The notes beneath the pieces were generated by a model, which saw only the letters and a list, made by a program, of their open reading frames with translations, did no database searches and was not told the DNA's origin. From the NCBI RefSeq assembly GCF_012927345.1, contig NZ_JABBGJ010000052.1, positions 1 to 64,000 of the forward strand: a DNA stretch of 64,000 nucleotides, read 5' to 3'. Of this stretch, positions 26,098 through 34,480 are shown one piece after another. The translations under genes were made by a program, and so were the position numbers. The DNA comes from Paraburkholderia polaris. Its GTDB lineage: Bacteria > Pseudomonadota > Gammaproteobacteria > Burkholderiales > Burkholderiaceae. The first letter of the stretch is position 1. Every line of letters begins with the position of its first letter.

Positions 26098-27000
26098 ATG
26101 CATTTTGGCCTTGTCGACCTTCAAACCTTCGTTGCCGTCGCCGAAGCTGGCAGCCTTACGCACGGCGCAGCCCGCGTCAACCTCTCGCTCGCGGCGGTCA
26201 GTGCGCGTATCCGGCAGATGGAGGAGGCGGTAGGTGTGCCGCTGCTGGAGCGTCGGCCTCACGGCATACGCGTCACGGAGGCGGGGCAGACCTTCCTGCG
26301 CCACGCGCGAGTCACCCTCGGCGCGCTACAACGCATGACGGACGACCTCGCACAGTTCTCCCAGGGGATGCGGGGGACCATCCGCATCCTCTCGAACACG
26401 AATGCACTTGTCGAGACGCTGCCTGGCCCGCTTAGCCGCTTTCTCTGCGACAACCCCAACATCAACATCGAAATCGAGCAGCGTCCGAGCGATGAGATCA
26501 TCGCGGCCATTGCGGAAGGAGTGGCCGATATCGGCATCATCGCTTCGCCGCCCGAGGGCGTGGCGCTCACGACGTTTCCCTTTGCCACCGACCGCCTGTG
26601 CGCGGTTGTGCCCGTAGTCGACGAACGCTTCGCGCTGCAGCGGGAGATTGCCTTTGCCGATCTTATCGAAGCCGATTTTGTTGGTCACGAACGAGGCTCG
26701 TCGGTTCAGGTGTTCCTCGAAAATCAGGCGAAGCGCCTGCATCGCACCTTGCGGCACCGCATCCAGCTTGGCAACTTCGCGTCGATTTGCCGCCTGGTCG
26801 AAAACGGCGTGGGCGTCGCGGTACTCCCTGAGTCGGCCGCGCGGCGGTTTCAACGCTCGATGCGGGTGCGTCTGCTGCGCATCACCGACGCGTGGGCCGT
26901 GCGCAAGATCCTGATCTGCGTAAGCGACCTCGAGCGGCTGCCTTCCTCCACCCGGCGGCTCGTCGAACATCTCGCGCGCCTTGGCGCCGCCACCGGCTGA
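26098..27000 (+). CDS. LysR-family transcriptional regulator
   Basis: 300 residues from the ATG at 26098; sequence upstream in frame is not family-like. The HTH is FGLVDLQTFVAVAEAGSLTH followed by GAARVNLSLAAVSARIRQME and LLERRPHGIRVTEAG. The effector domain starts near residue 90 (MRGTIRILSNTNALVETLPG) and includes GVADIGIIASPPEGV and ICRLVENGVGVAVLPESAAR. It precedes, on the same strand, three CoA-pathway genes typical of itaconate degradation, a pathway often controlled by a LysR protein. It is therefore the likely activator, although the usual divergent layout is absent. Confidence 0.88.
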   Translation: MHFGLVDLQTFVAVAEAGSLTHGAARVNLSLAAVSARIRQMEEAVGVPLLERRPHGIRVTEAGQTFLRHARVTLGALQRMTDDLAQFSQGMRGTIRILSNTNALVETLPGPLSRFLCDNPNINIEIEQRPSDEIIAAIAEGVADIGIIASPPEGVALTTFPFATDRLCAVVPVVDERFALQREIAFADLIEADFVGHERGSSVQVFLENQAKRLHRTLRHRIQLGNFASICRLVENGVGVAVLPESAARRFQRSMRVRLLRITDAWAVRKILICVSDLERLPSSTRRLVEHLARLGAATG

Positions 27001-27126
27001 TAAAAAAGCACAAGAAGCGCCGGTTTCGGTTCGGGTTGAGTCTGGCTTCGCCAATCAGCGATTGTTCAGGAGCCGATGGGGACAGAGAATGAACCCCGTT
27101 GGCAATCGAACTCTGGAGGTGAAGCA

Positions 27127-27960
27127 ATGAATGCTCGCGACGTCGAGACGAAAACCCGGTCCTGGCTGTTCACTCCTGCGACGCGCCCCGAGCGTTTCGC
27201 CAAAGCCGGCCCGGCGGGGGCCGATGTGCTGATCGTGGATCTGGAGGACGCCGTGCGTCCCGAAGAAAAGACCATCGCCCGCCGCCAGTTGGGCAACCTG
27301 CTCAGCCAGCCGTTCAGTTCTACCGCCGCGCTCGCGGTGCGCATCAATACGCCGAACTCGCGCAGCGGTCTGGATGACCTGGCCGCGCTGCTCGACGCGG
27401 AATTTCAGCCGGCTTTCATTGTGATCCCCAAGGTGGAGGCCGCGCAAACGGTCCTGCAGGTCGAAGCGCTGCTGCGCGAAGTCGCGAGCGACGCACGCGT
27501 GGTGCCGCTGGTGGAATCGCGCCAGGGCATCGCGGTGCTGCCGGAGGTGCTTGCCACCGCCTCGCGTGTCGCGGCGGTCATGTTCGGCGCGGGGGACTAT
27601 GCCGGGGACGTTGGCGTGCAGCCTGCGTCGTTCGCGCTTTCCGTCGCACGCGTGCAGATTTCGGCCGCCTGCGTGGCGAGCGGCATACGCGCCATCGACG
27701 CGCCATGCTTCGAGATCGGCAATAGCGCCGCACTCGAGCACGAAATCGGGTTTGCCGCCGCGAACGGGTTCGACGGCAAGGCGGCCATCCATCCTTCCCA
27801 CATCGGACCCATCAACGAGGCCATGACACCGGACGCCGCAAAGATCGACTGGGCGCACCGCGTGATCGCGGCCGCACGAGAAGGTGCGGCGATGGTCGAC
27901 GGCCGTATGGTCGACGAGGCGATCGCCCGTGAGGCGCGGCGCGTTCTGTCGCGTGCCTAA
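27127..27960 (+). CDS. CitE/HpcH-type CoA-ester lyase, probable citramalyl-CoA lyase
   Basis: 277 residues from the ATG at 27127, behind a GGAGGTGAA ribosome binding site. RSWLFTPATRPERFAKA, DVLIVDLEDAVRPEEK (metal ligand region), FIVIPKVEAAQTV, PLVESRQGIAVLPEV and GAGDYAGDVG are hallmarks of the CitE-like malyl/citramalyl-CoA lyases. The reaction would split (S)-citramalyl-CoA to acetyl-CoA and pyruvate. Together with the MaoC hydratase and CoA-transferase just downstream it forms the three-enzyme itaconate degradation set (Ccl, Ich, Ict). Malyl- or methylmalyl-CoA are alternative substrates. Confidence 0.85.
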   Translation: MNARDVETKTRSWLFTPATRPERFAKAGPAGADVLIVDLEDAVRPEEKTIARRQLGNLLSQPFSSTAALAVRINTPNSRSGLDDLAALLDAEFQPAFIVIPKVEAAQTVLQVEALLREVASDARVVPLVESRQGIAVLPEVLATASRVAAVMFGAGDYAGDVGVQPASFALSVARVQISAACVASGIRAIDAPCFEIGNSAALEHEIGFAAANGFDGKAAIHPSHIGPINEAMTPDAAKIDWAHRVIAAAREGAAMVDGRMVDEAIAREARRVLSRA

Positions 27961-27993
27961 GCGCTCTTTTTCAATTTCAACCAGGAGCATGTC

Positions 27994-28521
27994 ATGAGCG
28001 AATCCATCGCAGCCTACCGCAAGATCGCGGAGAACCGCTTTCGCGAGGTCTCCGGCCTTTACTACGAAGACTTCGAGATCGGAAACACCTACGAGCATCG
28101 CCCGGGCCGGACGATCACGGACGTCGACAACATCTGGACGACCCTGCTCACCATGAACACGCAGCAAGTGCACTTCGACCAGGCCTACGCGAGTCACACC
28201 GAGTGGAAGAAGATGCTGGTGGACAGCACCTTCACGCTCGCGCTGGTGACGGGCATGAGCGTTCGCACCGTGAGCGCCAAGGTGGTGGCCAATCTCGGCT
28301 GGAACAACGTGCGCGCCACGCATCCGGTCTTTGCGGGCGACACGCTTTATGCGGAATCGACGGTGCTGGAAAAGCGCGAATCGAAAAGCCGTCCCACGCA
28401 AGGCATCGTGACGGTTCTCACGCGTGGTATCAATCAGGACGGGAATCTGGTGATGTCGTTCGAGCGCACGATGCTGATCTACCGGCGCGGACATTCGCCG
28501 GAAGCGGAAGCCAACTACTAA
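27994..28521 (+). CDS. MaoC-family enoyl-CoA hydratase, probable itaconyl-/mesaconyl-CoA hydratase
   Basis: 175 residues with a single hot-dog domain. YYEDFEIGNTYEHRPGRTIT is the MaoC entry segment; MNTQQVHFDQAYASHTEW carries the hydratase Asp and His; VFAGDTLYAESTVLEKRESK completes the fold. It would add water across a branched C5 enoyl-CoA. It lies 33 bp after the lyase gene and 11 bp before the CoA-transferase gene, so the three are co-transcribed. Substrate (itaconyl-CoA versus mesaconyl-CoA) cannot be settled from sequence. Confidence 0.85.
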   Translation: MSESIAAYRKIAENRFREVSGLYYEDFEIGNTYEHRPGRTITDVDNIWTTLLTMNTQQVHFDQAYASHTEWKKMLVDSTFTLALVTGMSVRTVSAKVVANLGWNNVRATHPVFAGDTLYAESTVLEKRESKSRPTQGIVTVLTRGINQDGNLVMSFERTMLIYRRGHSPEAEANY

Positions 28522-28532
28522 GGAGCATCGCT

Positions 28533-29852
28533 ATGAATAACGAATCCGTCTATTCCTCAAAACTTCGTACACCTGATGAAACAGTGTCGTCGATTGCAAG
28601 CGGTTCGACTGTGGCGCTCGGCATGGCGATGTCCCAGCCGCCTTCGCTGCTGGCTGCGCTGGCGGCGCGTGCGAGTGCGGGCGATGTCGATGCGCTGAAG
28701 GTCTATTACTTCCACGCCGAATCGTTTCTCAGCAAGACGCTGCTGCAATACGAACTGATGGGGCGCATCCAGCCGCACTGCATGTTCCTCGGCGAGCCTG
28801 AGCGCAAGCTGATCCGCCAGGGCGCCGAAGACGGCGACCGCAAGGTCGTATTCTTCGTGCCGAACACCTTCAGCCAGTCGCCGCGTCTTTTCAGCGACCA
28901 TATTCCGGTCGATACGATGCTGGTGATGGTGTCGCCCATGGATAGCAACGGCTATTTCACGTTCGGTACCAACAACGATTACACGAGCGCCGTTGCGCGC
29001 TCCGCTCGCCGGCTTGTGGTCGAGGTCAATCCGAATATGCCGCGCGTGTTCGGCGATTCGTTGCTGCACATTTCCGAGGTCGACGCCATTGTCGAATCGG
29101 ATCATCCGCTGCCGCAACTGCTGCCGAAGCCGGCGAGCGAAAGGGATCATGTAGTCGCGGATATGATCTCAAACCTCATTCCCGACGGCGCCTGCCTGCA
29201 GATGGGTATTGGCGCGCTGCCCAATGCCGTGTGCGGCGCGCTGTATGGCCACCGCGACCTGGGCGTGCATACCGAACTGCTGACGCCTGGGCTCGTGGAC
29301 CTGATCCGGCGCGGCGTGGTGACGAACCGCAACAAGGCCGTGAATCGCGGCAAGTCGGTCTTTACCTTCGCCATGGGCGATCAGGCGATGTACGACTTCA
29401 TGAACGACAACCCCTCCATCGAGAGCTACCCGGTGGACTACGTGAACAATCCGGCGGTCATCTCGCAGAACCCGAAGATGATCTCGGTGAATTCGACTGT
29501 GGAGATGGACCTGACCGGCGCCTGCAATTCCGAGCATGTGAACGGGCATCAGTACAGCGCGACAGGCGGCCAGCTCGACTTCGTTCGCGGTGCCTACGGG
29601 TCGGCAGGCGGCAAGTCGATCATCGCGTTCCATTCCACGGCTAAGGGCGGCGCGCTTTCGAAGATCGTGCCGAAGCTCTCGGGGCCGGTGACCACGCCGC
29701 GCACGGACACGCACATCGTCGTGACCGAGTACGGCATCGCGAATCTCAAGGGGTTGTCGTCGACGGAGCGGGCACGGGCGCTGATCGGGCTCGCGCACCC
29801 CGATTTCCGCGCGACGCTCGCAGACGAGGCCAAAGCCCTTCATCTGATCTAA
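28533..29852 (+). CDS. Acetyl-CoA hydrolase/transferase family enzyme, probable itaconate CoA-transferase
   Basis: 439 residues from the ATG at 28533, behind AAGGAGCATCGCT. The Cat1/4-hydroxybutyrate CoA-transferase pattern is clear: GSTVALGMAMSQPPSLLAAL, TMLVMVSPMDSNGYFTFGTN, GACLQMGIGALPNAV, MISVNSTVEMDLTGACNSEH (the catalytic Glu region) and HIVVTEYGIANLKGLSSTER. Members move CoA between acyl-CoAs and free acids. In this context it would activate itaconate with succinyl- or acetyl-CoA. It ends 16 bp before poxB. Confidence 0.87.
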   Translation: MNNESVYSSKLRTPDETVSSIASGSTVALGMAMSQPPSLLAALAARASAGDVDALKVYYFHAESFLSKTLLQYELMGRIQPHCMFLGEPERKLIRQGAEDGDRKVVFFVPNTFSQSPRLFSDHIPVDTMLVMVSPMDSNGYFTFGTNNDYTSAVARSARRLVVEVNPNMPRVFGDSLLHISEVDAIVESDHPLPQLLPKPASERDHVVADMISNLIPDGACLQMGIGALPNAVCGALYGHRDLGVHTELLTPGLVDLIRRGVVTNRNKAVNRGKSVFTFAMGDQAMYDFMNDNPSIESYPVDYVNNPAVISQNPKMISVNSTVEMDLTGACNSEHVNGHQYSATGGQLDFVRGAYGSAGGKSIIAFHSTAKGGALSKIVPKLSGPVTTPRTDTHIVVTEYGIANLKGLSSTERARALIGLAHPDFRATLADEAKALHLI

Positions 29853-29868
29853 TCGCTGGGGCACGATC

Positions 29869-31590
29869 ATGACACGACAAACCATTGCCGATTACCTCAC
29901 GAACGCGCTTGCTGCCGCGGGTGTCGAGCGCATCTGGGGTGTGACGGGCGACAGCCTCAACGGACTATCGGACAGCTTGCGGCGGCTCGGCAAGATCGAG
30001 TGGGCCCATACGCGCCACGAAGAGTCGGCAGCCTTTGCCGCGGGCGCCGAGGCGGCGCTGACCGGGAAGCTCGCCGTGTGTGCGGGAAGCTGCGGACCGG
30101 GCAATCTGCACCTCATCAACGGGCTGTTCGATTGCCAGCGCAACCACGTGCCCGTGCTGGCCATCGCCGCGCATATTCCTACCTCCGAAATCGGGCTTGG
30201 CTACTTTCAGGAGACGCATCCGCAGGAACTCTTTCGCGAATGCAGTCACTTCGTCGAACTGGTGACCAATCCGCAGCAGTTTCCGCGCGTGCTAGACCGT
30301 GCCATCCGCACGGCGCTGGAATCGCGCGGCGTGGCGGTCATCGTGCTCCCGGGCGACGTGGCGCTCGAAAGCGCGCCCGACGACAAGCCCGGCGTGCTCT
30401 CGTTGGACGCTTCGGTAACGCTTCCCGAAGCGGGTCAGCTCGACAGGCTGGCACAACTACTCAATGGCTCCGAGGCTGTCACGCTGCTGTGCGGCAGCGG
30501 CTGCGAGGGCGCGCACGACGAAGTGGTGGGGCTGGCCGACGCTCTCGGTGCACCGATCGTTCACGCCTTGCGCGGCAAGGAACATGTGGAGTGGGACAAT
30601 CCCTTCGACGTGGGCATGACCGGGTTGATCGGCTTCAGTTCCGGCTATCACGCGATGAAAGCGTGCGATACGCTCGTGATGCTCGGCACCGACTTCCCGT
30701 ACCGGAACTTCTACCCCAGCGAAGCGAAGGTCGTCCAGATCGACCGCAACGGTGCCGCGCTCGGACGCCGCGTGCCCCTCGAGCTGGGGCTCGTAGGCGA
30801 CGTCAAGGCCACGCTGGCCGCGCTCCAGGGCCGCCTCGAGCGCAAGCCGGACCGGCGCTTTCTCGAAGCGGCGCGCAAGCACTATGCCGAAGCGCGGGCC
30901 GGTCTCGATGCATTCGCGAGGCCGTCGCCGCCGGGCAGCCCGATCCACCCGCAATATCTCACGAAGCTCGTAAGCGATCTGGCGGAAGAGGATGCGGTCT
31001 TTAGCGTCGACGTCGGCACGCCGACCCTGTGGGCCGCGCGCTATCTGCGCATGAACGGCAAGCGCAGGCTGCTGGGGTCCTTCAACCATGGTTCGATGGC
31101 GAATGCCTTGCCGCAGGCGCTGGGCGCCCAGGCGGCTGCACGGGATCGTCAGGTGGTAGCGCTTTGCGGCGATGGCGGCCTTTCGATGCTGATGGGCGAT
31201 CTGCTCACGGCACGCCAGGAGGCGTTTCCGTTGACGGTCGTCGTGTTTAACAACAGCTCGCTTGGCTTCGTGTCGATGGAAATGAAGGCCGGCGGCTATC
31301 TCGACGACGATACGCAGCTCGCTCCGACCGACTACGCCGCGATCGCGCGCGGCGCGGGCATCGAGGCGATACGCGTGGAGGACTCGGAAGAGCTGGAAGG
31401 CGCACTCGCGCATGCGCTTTCGCGGCCATGGCCGGTGCTGGTGGACGTCGTAGTCGCCAGGCACGAAATTGCCTTGCCGCCCAAGATCGAGTGGGCCCAT
31501 GCGAAGGGCTTCAGCCTGTATATGCTGCGGGCCGTGCTCAATGCGAAGGGCAATGAAGTCGTGGAGCTGGCCACAACCTGGCTGCGCTAA
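29869..31590 (+). CDS. poxB: Ubiquinone-dependent pyruvate dehydrogenase (pyruvate oxidase)
   Basis: 573 residues, very close to the length of E. coli PoxB. ThDP-enzyme motifs are ERIWGVTGDSLNGLSDSLRR, ARHEE-like THTRHEESAAFAAG with the ThDP-activating Glu, NHGSMANALPQALGAQAA, and GDGGLSMLMGDLLTARQE with downstream NNSSLGF as the Mg2+ site. The C-terminus GFSLYMLRAVLNAKGNEVVE ending TTWLR matches the PoxB membrane-association helix that is exposed upon pyruvate binding. It oxidises pyruvate to acetate and CO2, passing electrons to ubiquinone at the inner membrane. It probably shares a transcript with the itaconate-type genes, whose product includes pyruvate. Confidence 0.93.
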   Translation: MTRQTIADYLTNALAAAGVERIWGVTGDSLNGLSDSLRRLGKIEWAHTRHEESAAFAAGAEAALTGKLAVCAGSCGPGNLHLINGLFDCQRNHVPVLAIAAHIPTSEIGLGYFQETHPQELFRECSHFVELVTNPQQFPRVLDRAIRTALESRGVAVIVLPGDVALESAPDDKPGVLSLDASVTLPEAGQLDRLAQLLNGSEAVTLLCGSGCEGAHDEVVGLADALGAPIVHALRGKEHVEWDNPFDVGMTGLIGFSSGYHAMKACDTLVMLGTDFPYRNFYPSEAKVVQIDRNGAALGRRVPLELGLVGDVKATLAALQGRLERKPDRRFLEAARKHYAEARAGLDAFARPSPPGSPIHPQYLTKLVSDLAEEDAVFSVDVGTPTLWAARYLRMNGKRRLLGSFNHGSMANALPQALGAQAAARDRQVVALCGDGGLSMLMGDLLTARQEAFPLTVVVFNNSSLGFVSMEMKAGGYLDDDTQLAPTDYAAIARGAGIEAIRVEDSEELEGALAHALSRPWPVLVDVVVARHEIALPPKIEWAHAKGFSLYMLRAVLNAKGNEVVELATTWLR

Positions 31591-31739
31591 TCGTCCCCTC
31601 GGTCCGGGAAATAGTCGCGGCGGCACCCTGCAGAGGGGGCTAGCCGGACAAGACCGTCTCCCGCGCTGCCTTTGTATATGGCGCTTCGCAACGAAGCTGT
31701 TGAGATTCGCTAATTTTTCTACTGGGTGCGCCAATTCCG

Positions 31740-32044
31740 CTAACAGAGCTTGTGCGAGGAGATGTAAAGGCCGATGCCAACATTGGGGCGCTGGGCAGGA
31801 TGAGACCCGTCTTCCAGCAGGAGAGCGATCAGGTCGCCAATCTGGCCATGACATCGCATACGATTGCTGGGTGTTCCTCCATTAGCGGGAGACCCGCCGG
31901 CCCGGAGAAGACTTCGAACACTCCCCACACATGGCTGGCAACGTCCCCAAATGCGGGACGTTGCATCACCGCGTGCTCCAGTGGTGATTCTTGGAGCGCC
32001 AGCAAGCCTTCGCGACAGATGCTGGCCGATCGTCGGCGGGGCAT
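31740..32044 (-). pseudogene. Unrecognised ORF, probably frameshifted
   Basis: From the ATG at 32044 the frame runs 71 residues (GLLALQESPLEHAVMQRPAF, VWGVFEVFSGPAGLPLMEEH, AIVCDVMARLAT) and stops at 31829. A neighbouring frame continues plausibly with IGDLIALLLEDGSHPAQRPN then VGIGLYISSHKL to about 31740, suggesting a one-base loss near 31835. Its ATG overlaps the stop of the next gene upstream (TGATG). I do not recognise the family. Confidence 0.35.
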
Positions 32045-32406
32045 CAACACGTGCGGCAGCGCACTTTTCCCTGCACGCGCGGGAGGTCTAGGTCCGCGAG
32101 CACAGACTCCTGACCTTGAAACGAGTTCGCCAGCGCATCCAGACGCTCCTGCGGATTCAATGTCGATGAATCCAGGCCACGGTCAACAGCGGATCCGAGA
32201 GCGTCTGCAATCACCAGAGCGAAGCCGCGACGAAGTCGAAGGTCCGACGCAAACTGATCGCTTTCAAGCAGGTCCACTATAGCGGTAATGTCGAACTCGC
32301 CACCGTCGTTGTCTCGACCGGCTTTCACGATGCGCTTAATCTCCTGCAAGAATGTCTTGGCTGCCAATACGCCAGATTCAATTTCCCCAGAATCGTCTTC
32401 GACCAT
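32044..32406 (-). CDS. Small acidic hypothetical protein
   Basis: 120 residues, acidic and without membrane segments or a signal peptide: MVEDDSGEIESGVLAAKTFL, QEIKRIVKAGRDNDGGEFDI, LRRGFALVIADALGSAVDRG, LNPQERLDALANSFQGQESV. It ends in RCRTC. The stop overlaps the ATG of the following ORF as TGATG, which suggests the two were a coupled operon. No domain is recognised and the ribosome binding site is weak. The surroundings are decayed, so it could itself be a remnant. Confidence 0.5.
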   Translation of the reverse strand: MVEDDSGEIESGVLAAKTFLQEIKRIVKAGRDNDGGEFDITAIVDLLESDQFASDLRLRRGFALVIADALGSAVDRGLDSSTLNPQERLDALANSFQGQESVLADLDLPRVQGKVRCRTC

Positions 32407-32904
32407 TTTGATTCTCTATTTTGATGGTTGGCGCGCCACTGGGTTGCTTGTGCCTAGCGTGCCAGGTAGATCGTCCCTCCTCGCGCAGGCGCACTAGAAA
32501 AAGCCTGCTCACCCTTGTGGGCGGCAGGCTAAGGCCCTGAGGTTGCTACCCTCCGAGGTGATCGGTGGCGATCATAGATTGGAAAGAATCTGCGGCGGTG
32601 ATAGTGGCGGCCCGCAACATTGATTTGGCTGGATGAGACACCGAAATGCGCCGGCGCCGGGATACACGGAGGGAGGAATAGCACGGGGAAAGATCAGTGC
32701 CGGATGTTCTCGATGGCTATACGTGATGCCCTCTATTGTCGCGTTCGGTCAATAGCTTGATCTGTTCCGCCGTTCCCGTCGCGTTCAATCGTTCGCGATC
32801 TATCATGGTCTCCGCGCTTCGCTGGTGACCACTGGGCTCCAGTCGCCCGCAAAGTTTCCCGCGTGGAGCCGCATGGGATAACCGTCTACCAATCCTGATT
32901 GCTT
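32407..32904. other. Intergenic region with one hairpin
   Basis: About 500 bp without a supported gene. AGCCTGC (32502-32508) pairs with GCAGGCT (32524-32530) and an inner CCC/GGG adds to the stem. No T-run follows, so it is not called a terminator. Confidence 0.4.
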
Positions 32905-33288
32905 ATGCCTTCGTCACCGTATCCCGATACCGATGCGCAGGCCGAACTCCTGACTTATCTCGTAGTTTCGCAGCTACTTATGCGTCACCGGGCGGGGAGA
33001 TGGCTGACAGTGGAGCTTGTGGTTGCATCTACGCGTCTCTGGCTTCAATCCCACGGCGACCGCATTGACTGGCTACAGCGCATAGACCTGGCCAGCCGCG
33101 CCCGAGGATTGGCGGAAGACATGACGAAAATCGAGGGGGTAACCATCGACGCTAAGGGCTTGCGGCAGGCGCTCTTAGGTTGCCAACGGCCGGACTTCCG
33201 CTCTCCCGCAGCGGCCAGGATTTACAGTTTCTGCATAGACTTCGTTGTCGATCGGAATGCCGCTAGAAGCCGGGCGCGCCCTGACTAG
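32905..33288 (+). CDS. Hypothetical protein, accessory region
   Basis: 127 residues from the ATG at 32905 (MPSSPYPDTDAQAELLTYLV); a TTG at 32899 would add two residues. It is predicted soluble and helical, with VVSQLLMRHRAGRWLTVELV, DWLQRIDLASRARGLAEDM and a C-terminal RPDFRSPAAARIYSFCIDFV. The last segment resembles LDFRSPIARDVYSFCLTSSS read in a fragment near 40520, so a related gene once lay there too. I do not recognise the family. Confidence 0.5.
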   Translation: MPSSPYPDTDAQAELLTYLVVSQLLMRHRAGRWLTVELVVASTRLWLQSHGDRIDWLQRIDLASRARGLAEDMTKIEGVTIDAKGLRQALLGCQRPDFRSPAAARIYSFCIDFVVDRNAARSRARPD

Positions 33289-33347
33289 CAATAGGCACCC
33301 TCAAGCCGCTATCAACGCTTCCGGCGTGAGCTCCCCAAGACCAGAAT

Positions 33348-33590
33348 ATGTGTGATCAATATCGAGCGCGCGAACGCAATCTACGGTTAGTCAGACCTGA
33401 CGTCCACGAGGTCGCGAGACATTTACCTCTCCAGAGACACGGGAGCCGTGACATTGCATCGTTTAGAGTTCGGAACGGCGAACTGGTCTACGGTCGACCA
33501 CTGGTTTCACGACGTCACTTGCCACTGCGGTACTGGTTCTTTGCGCTTGTCATGGTACTGATATGTTTCTTCGATAGCGCCGAAGGCTGA
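33348..33590 (+). CDS. Doubtful small ORF with a C-terminal membrane segment
   Basis: 80 residues from the ATG at 33348, basic and ending in PLRYWFFALVMVLICFFDSA, which could form one membrane helix. No ribosome binding site or family resemblance was found and the neighbourhood is decayed, so it may be a chance frame. Confidence 0.25.
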   Translation: MCDQYRARERNLRLVRPDVHEVARHLPLQRHGSRDIASFRVRNGELVYGRPLVSRRHLPLRYWFFALVMVLICFFDSAEG

Positions 33591-33642
33591 CGCGCCCCTG
33601 CGCCTTCTGGCGTCCCGATTCGACTATCTCGATGCCCGCAGC

Positions 33643-34131
33643 GGTTGTGGTGCAAATAGGCTCGGCGAATCAGTTAAAGTATTCAGCCTGACAAACTGGT
33701 GGCCGGTGATGAGCAAGCGCAAAGGTCTGGAGGGGATATTCGATGGGCGGCATTTTGATCGGGAGATCATCATTCTCTGCGTTCGCTGATACCTTCGCTA
33801 CAAGCTCAGCCTACGCGATCTGGTCGAGATGATGGCCGAGCGGGGATTGTCGCTGGCACACACCACGATCATGCGCTGGGTAAAGCGCTTTACGCGGGAG
33901 TTCGTCAAGCGCTGGAACCGGTTTGGCATACCCACAGGCCCGTCATGGCGTGTTGACGAGACCTATCTGAAGATTCGTGGCAAGTGGGTCTATCTCTACC
34001 GCGCGGTAGATCGGGTCGGCCAGACAGTGGACTTCATGCTCAGGGCGAAGCGCGATGTGAGCGGGGCCAAAGCCTTCTTCAGCAAGGCCACCGAACATCA
34101 GGGCCAGCCACCCGAGACGATCACGCTCGAT
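33643..34131 (+). mobile_element. IS6-family element, left end and truncated transposase with in-frame stop
   Basis: GGTTGTGGTGCAAATAGG at 33643-33660 resembles the right-end motif of the IS6 copy at 16.3 kb and would be the left TIR. The transposase starts at the ATG 33709 (MSKRKGLEGIFDGRHFDREI) and reads LAHTTIMRWVKRFTREFVKR, SWRVDETYLKIRGKWVYLYR and VDFMLRAKRDVSGAKAFFSK. A TGA at 33787-33789 replaces the Trp of the CVRWYLRYKLS motif. The gene is cut at TITLDG near 34131 where another IS end begins. It is a dead copy. Confidence 0.8.
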
Positions 34132-34480
34132 GGCATTGTCAAGTTGGCGGCTGTAACCCAACTGCGCGGTACAAACGTACGTATACTTATCAAATAACTT
34201 TCTTGATTGCGGCACAGACAGTCCAACTATGCCATGTGCCGAGGCGTTCTTTTAGTATGGCGCGATGCCCTGCGGCGTTCATCTGATGTCTGGGAAGCGC
34301 GAAGTGCTGACGAATCGGGCCGAAGCATGAAAGAAAAGCCTGCGTGCGACGCGCATCGCGAAAGCCACACATCTGGCGTTCGCGCCTACGGGTTCGCTGG
34401 TGGCTGTTCTCGGCGCGGTTGTTCACGCGTACGGCCGCCTTGACGTTGCTTCCCGCCGGAAAGATTTGCTTTTCATATGG
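34132..34480 (-). mobile_element. C-terminal part of a second IS6-like transposase with its end motif
   Basis: The minus strand reads RVNNRAENSHQRTRRRERQ, MCGFRDARRTQAFLSCFGPI and RQHFALPRHQMNAAGHRAIL to a stop at 34190, the C-terminus of IS6-type transposases. GGCATTGTCAAGTT at 34132-34145 lies 45-58 bp beyond the stop, and the same 14 bases stand beyond the related remnant at 40.1 kb, so this is its terminal repeat. The element lies inside the IS6 copy at 33.7 kb, and its other end is fused to a broken SMP-30 gene. Confidence 0.75.

Noticed and set aside
27055..31854. Antisense ORFs 27055-28494 minus (479 aa) and 30457-31854 minus (465 aa)
   Set aside because: Mirror frames of the CoA-pathway and poxB genes, without motifs.
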